Source: Alphaproteobacteria bacterium (GTDB lineage: Bacteria > Pseudomonadota > Alphaproteobacteria > JAAEOK01). From it: 64,000 nucleotides of DNA. Both the position numbers and the translations under genes were made by a program. The stretch spans positions 155,441-219,440 of the forward strand of contig JAAEOK010000036.1 in assembly GCA_024244705.1 (NCBI GenBank), written 5' to 3'. The first letter of the stretch is position 1. Each line of letters starts with the position of its first letter. The notes beneath the pieces were generated by a model. It was not told where the DNA came from and searched no databases. It worked only from the letters and a program-made list of their open reading frames with translations. Of this stretch, positions 45,569 through 54,072 are shown one piece after another.

Positions 45569-46045
45569 ATGATTTATCCGCGTCGTATCGTCGGATTGGC
45601 CTGTCTCGCAGGCGTCGGAGCCGGCGCCGCTCAGCTGCCGGCCTTCGTCCAGCAATATCTACAACGGCTCGGCGGCCATCTCGACGAGGCCAGGTTCTTG
45701 GCGGCGCAGCTCGGCGACAGCGCGATCTATAGTGAACTAACGCCGGCCGCCCGCGCTGCGGTTGCCACCGCGACCGATGCCCGAATTGCCGAGCTGAGCG
45801 CGGCCCACGATGCGATCCTCAACGCCAGCGGTCCGATGCGGCCGATCGTCTTATTGACCCATATCGACAACGCGATCGCGGTCGCCACTTGGCGCGTTTT
45901 CGAGCCCGGCCTGCCGCTCGGCTGGGGCGGCGCGCTCTACGGTGCGGGTGCGGCGGCGGTCGTGTTTTTGGCCTATGCCGGGTGTCGGCGGCTGCTGCGT
46001 CGGCGGCGGCGGAGCCCCGACGAAGCGACCCTGGTCGAGAACTAA
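45569..46045 (+). CDS. DUF2937 family membrane protein
   Basis: 158 residues starting after GGGAG (ATG 45569; ATG 45554 possible). AAQLPAFVQQYLQRLGGHLDEARF is the DUF2937 signature. An N-terminal signal/anchor helix and a C-terminal helix (GGALYGAGAAAVVFLAYAGC) followed by an Arg-rich tail suggest an inner-membrane protein with a helical periplasmic loop. Function unknown. Convergent with the SpmA/SpmB-like gene. Confidence 0.8.
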   Translation: MIYPRRIVGLACLAGVGAGAAQLPAFVQQYLQRLGGHLDEARFLAAQLGDSAIYSELTPAARAAVATATDARIAELSAAHDAILNASGPMRPIVLLTHIDNAIAVATWRVFEPGLPLGWGGALYGAGAAAVVFLAYAGCRRLLRRRRRSPDEATLVEN

Positions 46046-46077
46046 GAACGGCGTCGGCGGCGCTGCCGTCGCGCCGC

Positions 46078-47391
46078 TCAACCGTAGAGGAACCAAACGA
46101 TAAACACGGCGCCGGCGATACCCGCCAGATCCGCCGTCAGCGCCGCCGCCAGGGCATGGCGCAGGCGCCGCACCTGGACCGCGCCGAAATAGACGGCGAT
46201 GACGTAGAACGTGGTCTCGGTCGAGCCCTGGAAGGTGCTGACCAGATAGCCGACATAGCTGTCCGGTCCGATCGCCGGGTCGTTGATCAGCGAGGCCAGC
46301 ACGCCGTAGGCTCCCGACCCCGACAGCGGCCGCAGCAGCGCCATCGGCAGTGCCTCCGCCGGCAGACCGAAGAGGCCGGTAATCGCGCCCAGCGGCCCGA
46401 TCAGCAATTCCATGGCGCCACTGGCACGGAACATGGCGACGGCAACCAGGATCGCGACCAGATAGGGGATGATGCGCACCGCGACCTGAAAGCCGTCCTT
46501 GGCGCCCTCGACGAAACTTTCATAGACGCGGACCCGCCGGGCAACGCCGAAACCGAGCAGGCCGACCATCAACGACGGAATGATCCACGGCGCGATCGAC
46601 TTGCCGTAAACGATGGCGATCGGGATCAGGGCCACGATGCCCAGAATGACGAGGGTGGAGACCCAAGCCGGATAGGCTTCGGCGGGATTCTCGTCGATCG
46701 CATCATCGGTTTCCGTTGGCGTCTCGGCCGCGGCCTCCGCAGCCTCCTCCTCGGATATCGGAACATGGTCGCGCGGCGGAAACGGGAAATACCGCTGGTA
46801 GACCTTGGCCGCCACGATGGCGGCGGTGGTCGAGCATATGGTCGCGAACAGGGTCGTCGGCAGAATCCCGGCGGGATCGTTCGAGCCGGCGGCCGCGCGC
46901 AGGGCAATGACGCCGGTCGGCAACAGCGTTACGCTTGACGTATTGATGGCGAGAAACAGCGCCATGGCGTTGGTTGCCGTTCCCTTGCAGGGGTTGAGCC
47001 GGTCCAATTCCTGCATCGCACGGATGCCGAACGGCGTCGCCGCGTTGCCGAGACCCAAGGCATTCGCCGACATGTTGAGGATCATCGCGCCCATCGCCGG
47101 GTGATCGGCGGGCACGTCGGGAAACAGGCGCACCATGATTGGCCTCAAAGTGCGGGCGATAATGCGCAGCAGGCCGCCGGCCTCGGCCACCTTCATCAAG
47201 CCGAGAAACAGCGCCATGACACCAATCAGGCCGATGGCCAGGGTTACCGAGCCGGCGGCGGCATCGATCATGCTGCTGCCCAACCGGTCCATCGGGGCCG
47301 GCTCGCCGACCACAGCGGGGGACCAGGTCAGTTGACGCCAAGCCGCCATCAGGAACGCGATCAGGACGATCACAAAAAAGACAAGGTTCAT
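46078..47391 (-). CDS. SpmA-SpmB-like fusion, nucleoside-recognition (Gate) membrane protein
   Basis: 437 residues from ATG 47391, after GGAG. The N-terminal half is SpmA-like (ALFLGLMKVAEAGG, ILNMSANALGLGNAATPFGI, AINTSSVTLLPTGVIALR). The C-terminal half is SpmB-like (MFRASGAMELLIGPL, RPLSGSGAYGV, STFQGSTETTFYVIAVYFGA). An acidic linker (SEEEAAEAAAETPTETDDAID) joins them. In Bacillus the separate proteins affect spore core dehydration; in Proteobacteria such fusions are probably membrane transporters of unknown substrate. Confidence 0.85.
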   Translation of the reverse strand: MNLVFFVIVLIAFLMAAWRQLTWSPAVVGEPAPMDRLGSSMIDAAAGSVTLAIGLIGVMALFLGLMKVAEAGGLLRIIARTLRPIMVRLFPDVPADHPAMGAMILNMSANALGLGNAATPFGIRAMQELDRLNPCKGTATNAMALFLAINTSSVTLLPTGVIALRAAAGSNDPAGILPTTLFATICSTTAAIVAAKVYQRYFPFPPRDHVPISEEEAAEAAAETPTETDDAIDENPAEAYPAWVSTLVILGIVALIPIAIVYGKSIAPWIIPSLMVGLLGFGVARRVRVYESFVEGAKDGFQVAVRIIPYLVAILVAVAMFRASGAMELLIGPLGAITGLFGLPAEALPMALLRPLSGSGAYGVLASLINDPAIGPDSYVGYLVSTFQGSTETTFYVIAVYFGAVQVRRLRHALAAALTADLAGIAGAVFIVWFLYG

Positions 47392-47608
47392 GACATACTC
47401 CACCCGCCCGGACTGGCGGCCCGCGTTCCCAATGCCGGCGGCCTGAACGGGCGATAGTGCACGCTCGCGTCGGCGCCGGGCAAGCCCGGCAATGAGCAAG
47501 CCATGACGAAGAATTGTTCATAACCCACGGGGCTGTCCCCTATAATGAGGAATCGCGCCTCGTGGGACGAATCAGGGGGCCAATGGAGGCCAAGTAATTG
47601 GAGGGATC

Positions 47609-47992
47609 ATGACCAAGGGACTAGGGTGCATTTCCATAGTGGTCGCAGCGACGCTCGTATTTCTGGTGCCGTCTTCTCGGGCACAGGAAATGACCATCAA
47701 CCTGAACCCTCGAGTCATTACCGAAACGCCGTGCACCGAGTTGCTGAGCGGATTCGACATTCAGAACGACAACATCAACGTTGCGATTCAGTCCGCGGCC
47801 GGGGGTGGATTTCGATTCGGATACGCGCTCGGGTACCTCCACGGTGTCCTCGATGACGGCGAGAAACGGCGGCCACTGACCGAAGAGGAAGTCGAGACCT
47901 TCGTCGGCACCTATCAGTTGTTGTGCAAAGAGAACGGCAATCTCTCGATCTATGAGGCGGCGCGCGATTCGATGTCTTTCCAAACGCGTTGA
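47609..47992 (+). CDS. exported HdeA/HdeB-like small protein
   Basis: 127 residues with a signal peptide (MTKGLGCISIVVAATLVFLVPSSRAQ). The mature part has two cysteines (ITETPCTELLSGFD and GTYQLLCKENG) spaced as in HdeA-family periplasmic acid chaperones, plus GYALGYLHGVL, a GYxxGY-like segment. The similarity is by pattern only. It ends 17 bases before the next gene. Confidence 0.6.
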   Translation: MTKGLGCISIVVAATLVFLVPSSRAQEMTINLNPRVITETPCTELLSGFDIQNDNINVAIQSAAGGGFRFGYALGYLHGVLDDGEKRRPLTEEEVETFVGTYQLLCKENGNLSIYEAARDSMSFQTR

Positions 47993-48009
47993 GCGAAACC
48001 GGAGGAGGC

Positions 48010-48414
48010 ATGAGAGACCTGGATGCTGTCCTCGCCGTAAATGCCGAATTCTATGCGGCGTTCACCGAACGCGATTACGAGGCCATGGAGAGCCTGTGGG
48101 CGCGAATTTCACCGGTCGCCTGCATTCATCCGGGGTGGCCGCCGATCAGCGGCCGCGACGAGGTCATGGTCAGCTGGCAGCAAATTCTCGGCAATGCCGG
48201 CGCCCCCAAAGTCGAATGCGTTTCCCCCGAGCCATTCTTGTGCGGGGATGCCATCTTTGTAATTTGCTACGAACGCATCGACGACGCTTTGCTTGCCGCC
48301 ACGAATGTTTTCGTGCGCGAGGATGGTATCTGGAAAATGGTTCATCATCAGGCGGGGCCGACCTCGGGCGAGCCCGAAGCGGCGCCTCGGTCATCGGTGG
48401 GGACGATCCACTGA
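48010..48414 (+). CDS. SnoaL/NTF2-like protein (DUF4440 type)
   Basis: 134 residues starting after GGAGGAGGC (ATG 48010; an in-frame TTG lies at 47989). LDAVLAVNAEFYAAFTERDYEAMESLWA and CIHPGWPPISGRDEVMVSWQQIL followed by VFVREDGIWKMVHHQAGPT are the cone-shaped NTF2 fold signatures. Usually a ligand-binding or isomerase-like fold; role unknown. Probably cotranscribed with the HdeA-like gene. Confidence 0.82.
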   Translation: MRDLDAVLAVNAEFYAAFTERDYEAMESLWARISPVACIHPGWPPISGRDEVMVSWQQILGNAGAPKVECVSPEPFLCGDAIFVICYERIDDALLAATNVFVREDGIWKMVHHQAGPTSGEPEAAPRSSVGTIH

Positions 48415-48678
48415 CCGCGATCGCAAGGAGCGCCACCGCCCGCGTGGAATAATTTTCTAGCCATAGTTCGAGTTTTTCAAGGGATAGTGGATTTTAGCTG
48501 AAGTGTAATACTAAATCTGGCACCTTTTCTTGGAAGGCCGTTAACGCTAGTTTGGCGAATCGCGGCTCAATATGACCTGCAGGGATAGATTGTACGCGCG
48601 GGCATGAACCCCGGATCAACCGGGATCGGACCCCGGACCGGGCGCGGCGTTGGGCGAGACGCACAGGGGGACGGAAAC

Positions 48679-50028
48679 ATGATCCCGATGACTTCCTTGA
48701 GACTGAAGGCGGCAGGTGCCGCGGTGGCGGTCATGCTCGCCGGCGGCGGCGGCACGGCCCACGCGGCCGGCTTCGCTGTATATGAGCAGAGCACGACCGG
48801 TCTCGGCACCGCCTTCGCGGGCGCGGCGGCGGTGGCGGAAGACGCGTCGACGATCTTTTTCAATCCCGCCGGCATGGTCCATTTGCCGGACAACAACGCC
48901 GTGTTCTCGGTGAGCCCGATTTTCCCTAACTCGGAGTTTACCAACAACGGATCGACGACCTTTACCGGACCCGGCACGTCGGTGCCGACGGCGGGGCCCA
49001 ACAACGCCAATGGCGGTACCCCTGTCGTTGCCGGGGCGTCATATTTTTCGCACCAGCTTTCGGAAGACGTCTGGTTCGGCGTCGGGCTCAACGCGCCGTT
49101 CGGGTTGGTCACCGCTTACGATGCCGATTGGGTCGGCCGCTACAACTCCATCCGCTCGCAGTTGTTTGTCTTCAACCTGAACACAGCGATGGCGTTCAAG
49201 ATCAGCAACTCGTTCTCGATCGGTGTCGGCCTCAACCTCCAATACGCCAACGCGAATCTGACCAATATGATCGATGGCGGCCTGTTGATCCCCCCGGGGT
49301 TGGGCGGCCCTCTGCCTGGGGCGTTCGATACTTTCATCGATATTACCGCCGATAGCCTAGGATTCGGCGCCAATGTCGGCGGGTTGTGGGAACCGATCGA
49401 CGGCACGCGGATCGGCGTCCACTACCGGTCGTCGGTCGACCACGATTTCTCGGGCGACGCCGACCTTATGGTGGCGCCGGGCGGACCGCCTCTGCCCGCC
49501 TGGACGACGGCGAGCGCCAACCTGACCTTGCCCGACACGGTATCGATTAGCGTCTTGCAAAACGTGACGCCGGAGCTCGATCTGGTCGCCGATGCGACGT
49601 GGACGAACTGGAGCGTCGTGCCGCAAATCGTCATCGAGCTCGGTGACGGATTGGGCGATGCGGCATCTGTCTTCAATTGGGAGGACACTTGGCGCTTTTC
49701 CGGCGGGGCAATCTATCGGTACGGCGAAAACTGGACATTCCGTCTTGGCTACGCCTACGACGAATCACCGGTGCCGAACGCGACCTTTCGCTCCGCTCGC
49801 GTCCCCGACAACGATCGTCACTGGGCGACGATCGGCGCAACCTATGGGCTCGACGAACATTTCGATCTCAGCATCGCCTACGCCCATCTCTTCTTGCCCG
49901 ATACACCGATCGCCAGCATCGATACATCGGGGGCCCATCTCTTGGTCGGCAATTACGATTCCAGCGTCGATATCTTCAGCCTGCAGGTGACGACCAGCTT
50001 CGAATCCCTGAGCCAGATCCTGGACTGA
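48679..50028 (+). CDS. FadL/OmpP1/TodX family outer-membrane transporter
   Basis: 449 residues with a signal peptide ending AHAAGF. The plug-domain signature AAGFAVYEQSTTGLGTAFAG and AEDASTIFFNPAGMVHLPD are diagnostic, and alternating beta strands follow to the end (GNYDSSVDIFSLQVTTSF). It would take up long-chain fatty acids or other hydrophobic compounds. A P450 gene follows on the same strand, suggesting import and oxidation of a hydrophobic substrate. The in-frame ATG at 48604 gives no signal peptide. Confidence 0.9.
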   Translation: MIPMTSLRLKAAGAAVAVMLAGGGGTAHAAGFAVYEQSTTGLGTAFAGAAAVAEDASTIFFNPAGMVHLPDNNAVFSVSPIFPNSEFTNNGSTTFTGPGTSVPTAGPNNANGGTPVVAGASYFSHQLSEDVWFGVGLNAPFGLVTAYDADWVGRYNSIRSQLFVFNLNTAMAFKISNSFSIGVGLNLQYANANLTNMIDGGLLIPPGLGGPLPGAFDTFIDITADSLGFGANVGGLWEPIDGTRIGVHYRSSVDHDFSGDADLMVAPGGPPLPAWTTASANLTLPDTVSISVLQNVTPELDLVADATWTNWSVVPQIVIELGDGLGDAASVFNWEDTWRFSGGAIYRYGENWTFRLGYAYDESPVPNATFRSARVPDNDRHWATIGATYGLDEHFDLSIAYAHLFLPDTPIASIDTSGAHLLVGNYDSSVDIFSLQVTTSFESLSQILD

Positions 50029-50175
50029 GTGGGCCGATACCATCGCGGTCCCGCGTACTGATCGATGACCGGAATGAGCCAGTGCCTCGCGTCCTTACGG
50101 GCGGGACGCCAATTTGTCTGGACATTGATCGCTTGAGTGCTAGGCATTTGCCCGGATTCATATACGGGCGACGAC

Positions 50176-51393
50176 GTGACCGAGACAATCCACCGATTTG
50201 ATATTGCCGGACAGGCGTTCAAGCGCGATCCGTTCCCGACTCTGGCCGCGATGCGTGCTGTCGGGCCTGTCGTCACGACACGCGCGCCGATTATCGGGCG
50301 CATCACCTTTGTCACGACCCACGCCGCCGTGGAAAAGTTGCTCAAGGATCCTGACCGTTTTTCGGTCGACGTTCGGCGCGCCGGTAATACGCGAATGGCC
50401 ATAATTGTGCGCTGGCTACCGGGCGGCATAAGGCTCCTCGCCAACAACATGCTGCTAAAGGACGATCCCGAGCATCGAAGGCTCCGCAAGCTGGTTGACG
50501 GCACGTTCCGGCGCGCCGAGATCGAAGCCTGGGTTCCCCGCATCGAGGACATCGCCGACCGCTTGCTCGATGACTTGGCCGCCTCCCAAGATCGCGACCT
50601 GGTGAAGCACGTTGCACGTGACCTGCCGCTGGCCGTCATCTGCGAAATGCTGGGGCTGCCGCAGGAGGACCGCCCCAAATTCGCCCGCTGGATGGCGTCG
50701 ATGTCCGAAGCCGCGTCGCTATGGGGCATCGTGCGGCTGGTGCCGGCAATCGGCCGCATCAACCGGTACATGCGGATGAAGTTCGAAGAACGCCGGGCGG
50801 AGCGGCGAGACGACCTTATCTCCGGGCTGGTCCATGCCGAGGACGAGGGCGACCGCCTCTCCGAGGACGAGTTGTTGGCGATGTGCTTTTTGTTGTTCGC
50901 CGCCGGGCATGAGACCACGACCCATTTGATCAGCGGTGGCGTACTGGCGTTGCTGCAAAATCCAAATCAGTTGGAGCGGTTACGCGCGGAGCCGGATCTG
51001 ACCCCTTCCGCGGTCGAGGAATTGCTGCGTTTCGTGTCCCCGGTGCAAATGACGAAGCCGCGTTTTCCGATCGAGGATACGGAGTTCGAGGGCGTGGCGT
51101 TACGAAAGGGGCAGCCGCTCATGGCGCTGCTCGCGGCGGCGAATGCCGATCCCGATGTGTTCGAAAATCCCGAAGCGCTGGACATCGGACGGCCAAAGAA
51201 TCGGCACCTCGCCTTCGGCGGCGGCCCCCATTTCTGCCTCGGCGCATGGCTGGCTCGGGCCGAAATGGATGTTCTGCTGCGAAAGTTGTTGGGCCGAACT
51301 CGCGTTCTCGAGCTTGCGGTCCCGGAAGACGAATTGCGCTGGACGGAACGAACCGGCATGCGCGCGCTCAAATCGCTTCCGCTTCGGATTTAG
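50176..51393 (+). CDS. cytochrome P450
   Basis: 405 residues from GTG 50176 (open frame from 50137). The I-helix LLFAAGHETTTHL, the K-helix EELLR, and the heme loop FGGGPHFCLGAWLAR with the ligand Cys354 are complete. Size and motifs fit a soluble bacterial class I P450, which needs ferredoxin and reductase partners not seen nearby. Downstream of a FadL-type porin, so a hydrophobic substrate is likely. The gene converges on a PaaX-type regulator. Confidence 0.92.
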   Translation: MTETIHRFDIAGQAFKRDPFPTLAAMRAVGPVVTTRAPIIGRITFVTTHAAVEKLLKDPDRFSVDVRRAGNTRMAIIVRWLPGGIRLLANNMLLKDDPEHRRLRKLVDGTFRRAEIEAWVPRIEDIADRLLDDLAASQDRDLVKHVARDLPLAVICEMLGLPQEDRPKFARWMASMSEAASLWGIVRLVPAIGRINRYMRMKFEERRAERRDDLISGLVHAEDEGDRLSEDELLAMCFLLFAAGHETTTHLISGGVLALLQNPNQLERLRAEPDLTPSAVEELLRFVSPVQMTKPRFPIEDTEFEGVALRKGQPLMALLAAANADPDVFENPEALDIGRPKNRHLAFGGGPHFCLGAWLARAEMDVLLRKLLGRTRVLELAVPEDELRWTERTGMRALKSLPLRI

Positions 51394-51445
51394 CCATCGA
51401 TGGCCGGTACAGCGCAGCGCTCGGGATAGTGGATGCCGGGCTGGT

Positions 51446-52405
51446 TCAGGCGCTTTCCCGCACGGCTACCGACGCGTCCTCGAGGCCGCCGAAACGGTCA
51501 AAGAAGTAGGGGGCAGCTTCGGGCAGGGGACCGTCGGCAGTTTCCAGGACCGACATCAGGTGCCGTTCCGCGGGATGTTGGGTGAGCCGGTACAGGTTAC
51601 GACACAGCAATCGCGCCGCAGTCCCGCTCCATCCCGACTGCAGCAATTCGTCGGGGAGCTGGGGGTCGCGCAGCAAGACCCGGCGATATTCGTGAATGAG
51701 CAGGGTCCGGATCAGGAAACAGCTCTGTGGATCGGGCCGCTCGTTACCATGGATCGATTGCAGAAGCGGTCGAAACCGCTCGAGGAATCCGCGGTAGCCG
51801 TCCTCCAATTGCTCGATATCCCAACACTGGCGGACAAGTTCGAGCAATGGCGGGGAAGCGCCGCCGCCAATATCGTTGGCATCGAGCAGGACGACCCCGT
51901 CGGCGACGCCTTGGTCCTGCAGGACATGCCGGACCGCATCGATATCGGCGTCGGGGTGGGCCATGCAATTGGCCCCGATAGTGCCGAACCCGAGCCAGGT
52001 CAGCTCGCGACGCAACCGGTCCCGCGATGCGTTGGTGATCGCGCCGGTAACCAGCACCGCTAATGTCCAGCGCCCGTTCCAGGCCGCCCGCGGCACCGAA
52101 TAGATGCGCCGATGGGCGTCTTCGAAACGGCGGCGGCCGCTTTCGGTAAGACTGTAATAGCTGCGGCGTCCGATCTGATTCGCCGACAACCAGCTATCGC
52201 GCGATAGGCGCAGGACGGCGGTACGCACCAGGCGCTCGTTGAGGCCCAGCGGTTCGACCAGCCGAATCAAGCTGCCGAGCCAGACCGTGCCGCCGTGGGG
52301 CGCAATCGCGTCGCCGTAAATCGTCACGATGAGAGATTTCGCCCGGGGCGATGTCGAATCGGCGAGATTCTGGGTCAGTTCAGCGAAACGGCGCGGCGTA
52401 GACAT
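51446..52405 (-). CDS. PaaX-family transcriptional regulator
   Basis: 319 residues from ATG 52405. Layout follows PaaX: an N-terminal winged helix (SLIVTIYGDAIAPHGGTVWLGSLIRLV and RLSRDSWLSANQIGRRSYYSL), a middle domain (WNGRWTLAVL, RRELTWLGFGTIGANCMAHP) and a C-terminal domain (RTLLIHEYRRVLLRDPQLPDELL). PaaX represses phenylacetate genes and is relieved by phenylacetyl-CoA. Here it is divergent from a PaaA-like oxygenase across an AT-rich gap. Confidence 0.9.
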   Translation of the reverse strand: MSTPRRFAELTQNLADSTSPRAKSLIVTIYGDAIAPHGGTVWLGSLIRLVEPLGLNERLVRTAVLRLSRDSWLSANQIGRRSYYSLTESGRRRFEDAHRRIYSVPRAAWNGRWTLAVLVTGAITNASRDRLRRELTWLGFGTIGANCMAHPDADIDAVRHVLQDQGVADGVVLLDANDIGGGASPPLLELVRQCWDIEQLEDGYRGFLERFRPLLQSIHGNERPDPQSCFLIRTLLIHEYRRVLLRDPQLPDELLQSGWSGTAARLLCRNLYRLTQHPAERHLMSVLETADGPLPEAAPYFFDRFGGLEDASVAVRESA

Positions 52406-52637
52406 AGGCGGTTTTGAGATTACTCCAAGCTCCAACCGAGGATCGATGTATAGCCCTATCGTGGTTCTGGCGCAATCGTTCTACGTTCACTTTCAGCCGA
52501 TTCGTTTGGCTCTTTGTAGTGAAAAATATTTAGCTCATGCGGCGCGAATTTATCTCCCTTATGAGGTATGTGGATATAAAATCATTTGAAGACAGTATTT
52601 TACATATCATTATCCGTAAATCGTTATTGCGCTCAGA

Positions 52638-52655
52638 ATCGTTGACAAGAACAAT
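52638..52655 (+). promoter_or_regulatory. imperfect dyad overlapping the -35, candidate operator
   Basis: ATCGTT (52638-52643), 6 bases, AACAAT (52650-52655): arms complementary at 5 of 6 positions. It overlaps the TTGACA -35, where a repressor such as the divergent PaaX-family protein could block transcription. Confidence 0.35.
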
Positions 52656-52670
52656 ATGATACACTTTTAT
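52642..52670 (+). promoter_or_regulatory. promoter of the PaaA-like oxygenase operon
   Basis: Perfect TTGACA (52642-52647), exactly 17-base spacer, TTTTAT (52665-52670). It lies 65 bases upstream of the ATG at 52735. Confidence 0.55.
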
Positions 52671-52734
52671 ATGTTTAATACCAAAAACTGTAGTATGTTA
52701 GATGATGCCGAAATCGGCACGGGAAGGAAGTGTG

Positions 52735-53538
52735 ATGCGAAAATACGACAAGGGCGACGCGCTCCCCGAGGATTACAAAGCGGCGCTTCTCAATCTGATG
52801 TCCTTTCAGGGCGATTCGGAATATGCCGGCGGCCAGCGGGTGGCCGAGAACGCTCAATACGCGCCACGCCCGGAAGAGGCCTATCGATTGGCCAAGAAGG
52901 TCATGGAGGAGATGGGCCATGGCTACTACGTGTGGAACCTGATGGCCGACCTCGGCGTCGATGTCGATGCACGGCTTCACGAGCTGGTCACCAATCCCGA
53001 CAACCCCGACCCCGCCAAGGTCAATGTCATCAACGGTTTTCGTAAGGAAAACTGGTCGCCGATGTTCGATTCCTGGTACGACGTGGCGCTGTTCTCGACT
53101 CTCGTCACGCCGGCGGCCGTCGCCTTCCTCGGTCAATACCGGGAATGTTCGTATCTGCCCTGGGCGCGGGTCAACGTGCGCATCCACAAGGAAGAGCACG
53201 GTCACCTCGCCTTCGGCGTGTGGGCGGCCAAACGCTGCGTCGAATTCGATGGCGACCGGGGCCTCGAGGAGTTGCAGAAGCGGGCGCCGAAATTCATGAA
53301 AATGGGACTCGGCTTTTACGGCCGTCCGTCGTCGGGCGATAAGAAGTCGAAGATGTTCGATATCTACTACGAATACGGCATCAAGACCAAATCCCCGGAG
53401 GAGCTGCAGACCGAGTATTGGGAGCTCGTCGAACCGCGGCTCAAGGATGTCGGCCTCGAAATGCCCAGCGAAGCGGAAATCGAACCCGACTACGACATGC
53501 GCGTCGGATACGACGCGGCCGACCATGCCGCGGCCTGA
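52735..53538 (+). CDS. PaaA/PaaC-like diiron oxygenase (phenylacetic acid catabolic family)
   Basis: 267 residues starting after GGAAGGA (ATG 52735). Two carboxylate-His motifs of the ferritin-like diiron fold are visible: KKVMEEMGHGYYVW (EExxH) and RIHKEEHGHLAFG (EExxH). They match PaaA (KEExxH) in layout, as does the N-terminal ALLNLMSFQGDSEY. PaaA normally works with PaaB, C, D and reductase E, none of which is here, so it is an orphan homologue. Probably an oxygenase or demethylase acting on a CoA thioester or an aromatic compound; not settled. Confidence 0.82.
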   Translation: MRKYDKGDALPEDYKAALLNLMSFQGDSEYAGGQRVAENAQYAPRPEEAYRLAKKVMEEMGHGYYVWNLMADLGVDVDARLHELVTNPDNPDPAKVNVINGFRKENWSPMFDSWYDVALFSTLVTPAAVAFLGQYRECSYLPWARVNVRIHKEEHGHLAFGVWAAKRCVEFDGDRGLEELQKRAPKFMKMGLGFYGRPSSGDKKSKMFDIYYEYGIKTKSPEELQTEYWELVEPRLKDVGLEMPSEAEIEPDYDMRVGYDAADHAAA

Positions 53539-53959
53539 GCTGGCGATGATTGCCGGCGGCCGGTTTCCCGACCCATTGGTTGAGGGCGCGCGCAGCGTAC
53601 TGCGCCAGTATGGCTACCGCCATCTCGAAGAGGGCCGGTCGCGCGACGATTGGGCGGAGATGTGGCCGCTCTTGAGAAGCGACTTCGCGCAGGGCGCGGG
53701 ACCCGCGGTGCCGCAATACGACGCTTTGCCGGTGGCGATCGGCGAGGCGGCCCGCGAATACATGCGGCGGCGATTGATCGCCGACCATTTGCTCGATGCG
53801 TGCCAGGAGGCCCACGCCGCTTTGTTCCGGGACGGTATCGACAGCGCGCGCGTCGAGGCCTATTCCGCCGCCCGCGAAGCCTATGAGCACAGCGTCGAGG
53901 ATTTCGGCGCCGCAGGCGAGATTGTCGAGGGTCTGCTGCACGGGCACGCCGCCGGCTGA
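53525..53959 (+). CDS. unknown helical protein coupled to the PaaA-like oxygenase
   Basis: 144 residues from ATG 53525, overlapping the oxygenase end by 14 bases (ATG 53546 is an alternative). Predicted mostly helical and acidic (DPLVEGARSVLRQYGYRHLEE, EAAREYMRRRLIADHLLDACQEAHAALF). No family recognised. The tight coupling suggests an accessory subunit or assembly factor. Confidence 0.65.
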   Translation: MPRPELAMIAGGRFPDPLVEGARSVLRQYGYRHLEEGRSRDDWAEMWPLLRSDFAQGAGPAVPQYDALPVAIGEAAREYMRRRLIADHLLDACQEAHAALFRDGIDSARVEAYSAAREAYEHSVEDFGAAGEIVEGLLHGHAAG

Positions 53960-54072
53960 CGGTTTTGCCGCCCCGTCGGGGTTGCGGGCGCGCGCGGTCT
54001 TGCTATGGTCACGGCTGATCGGAAGGGGCGGGGCGACTCGCGCCGCACCGCCATGTCGATAAGGAGAGTGCG

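Larger units (their letters stand above)
52406..52734. other. AT-rich divergent control region
   Basis: Markedly more AT-rich than its surroundings between the PaaX-like and PaaA-like genes. Contains a promoter pair at 52642-52670 and a dyad at 52638-52655. No gene seen. Confidence 0.55.

Noticed and set aside
44480..45655. 391-codon minus-strand frame opposite the MFS gene
   Set aside because: Low-complexity charged shadow; the plus strand carries a complete membrane transporter with a ribosome site.
48515..48540. Sigma-54 promoter before fadL
   Set aside because: TGGCAC is present, but the spacing to TTGG is one base too long and the -12 GC is missing.
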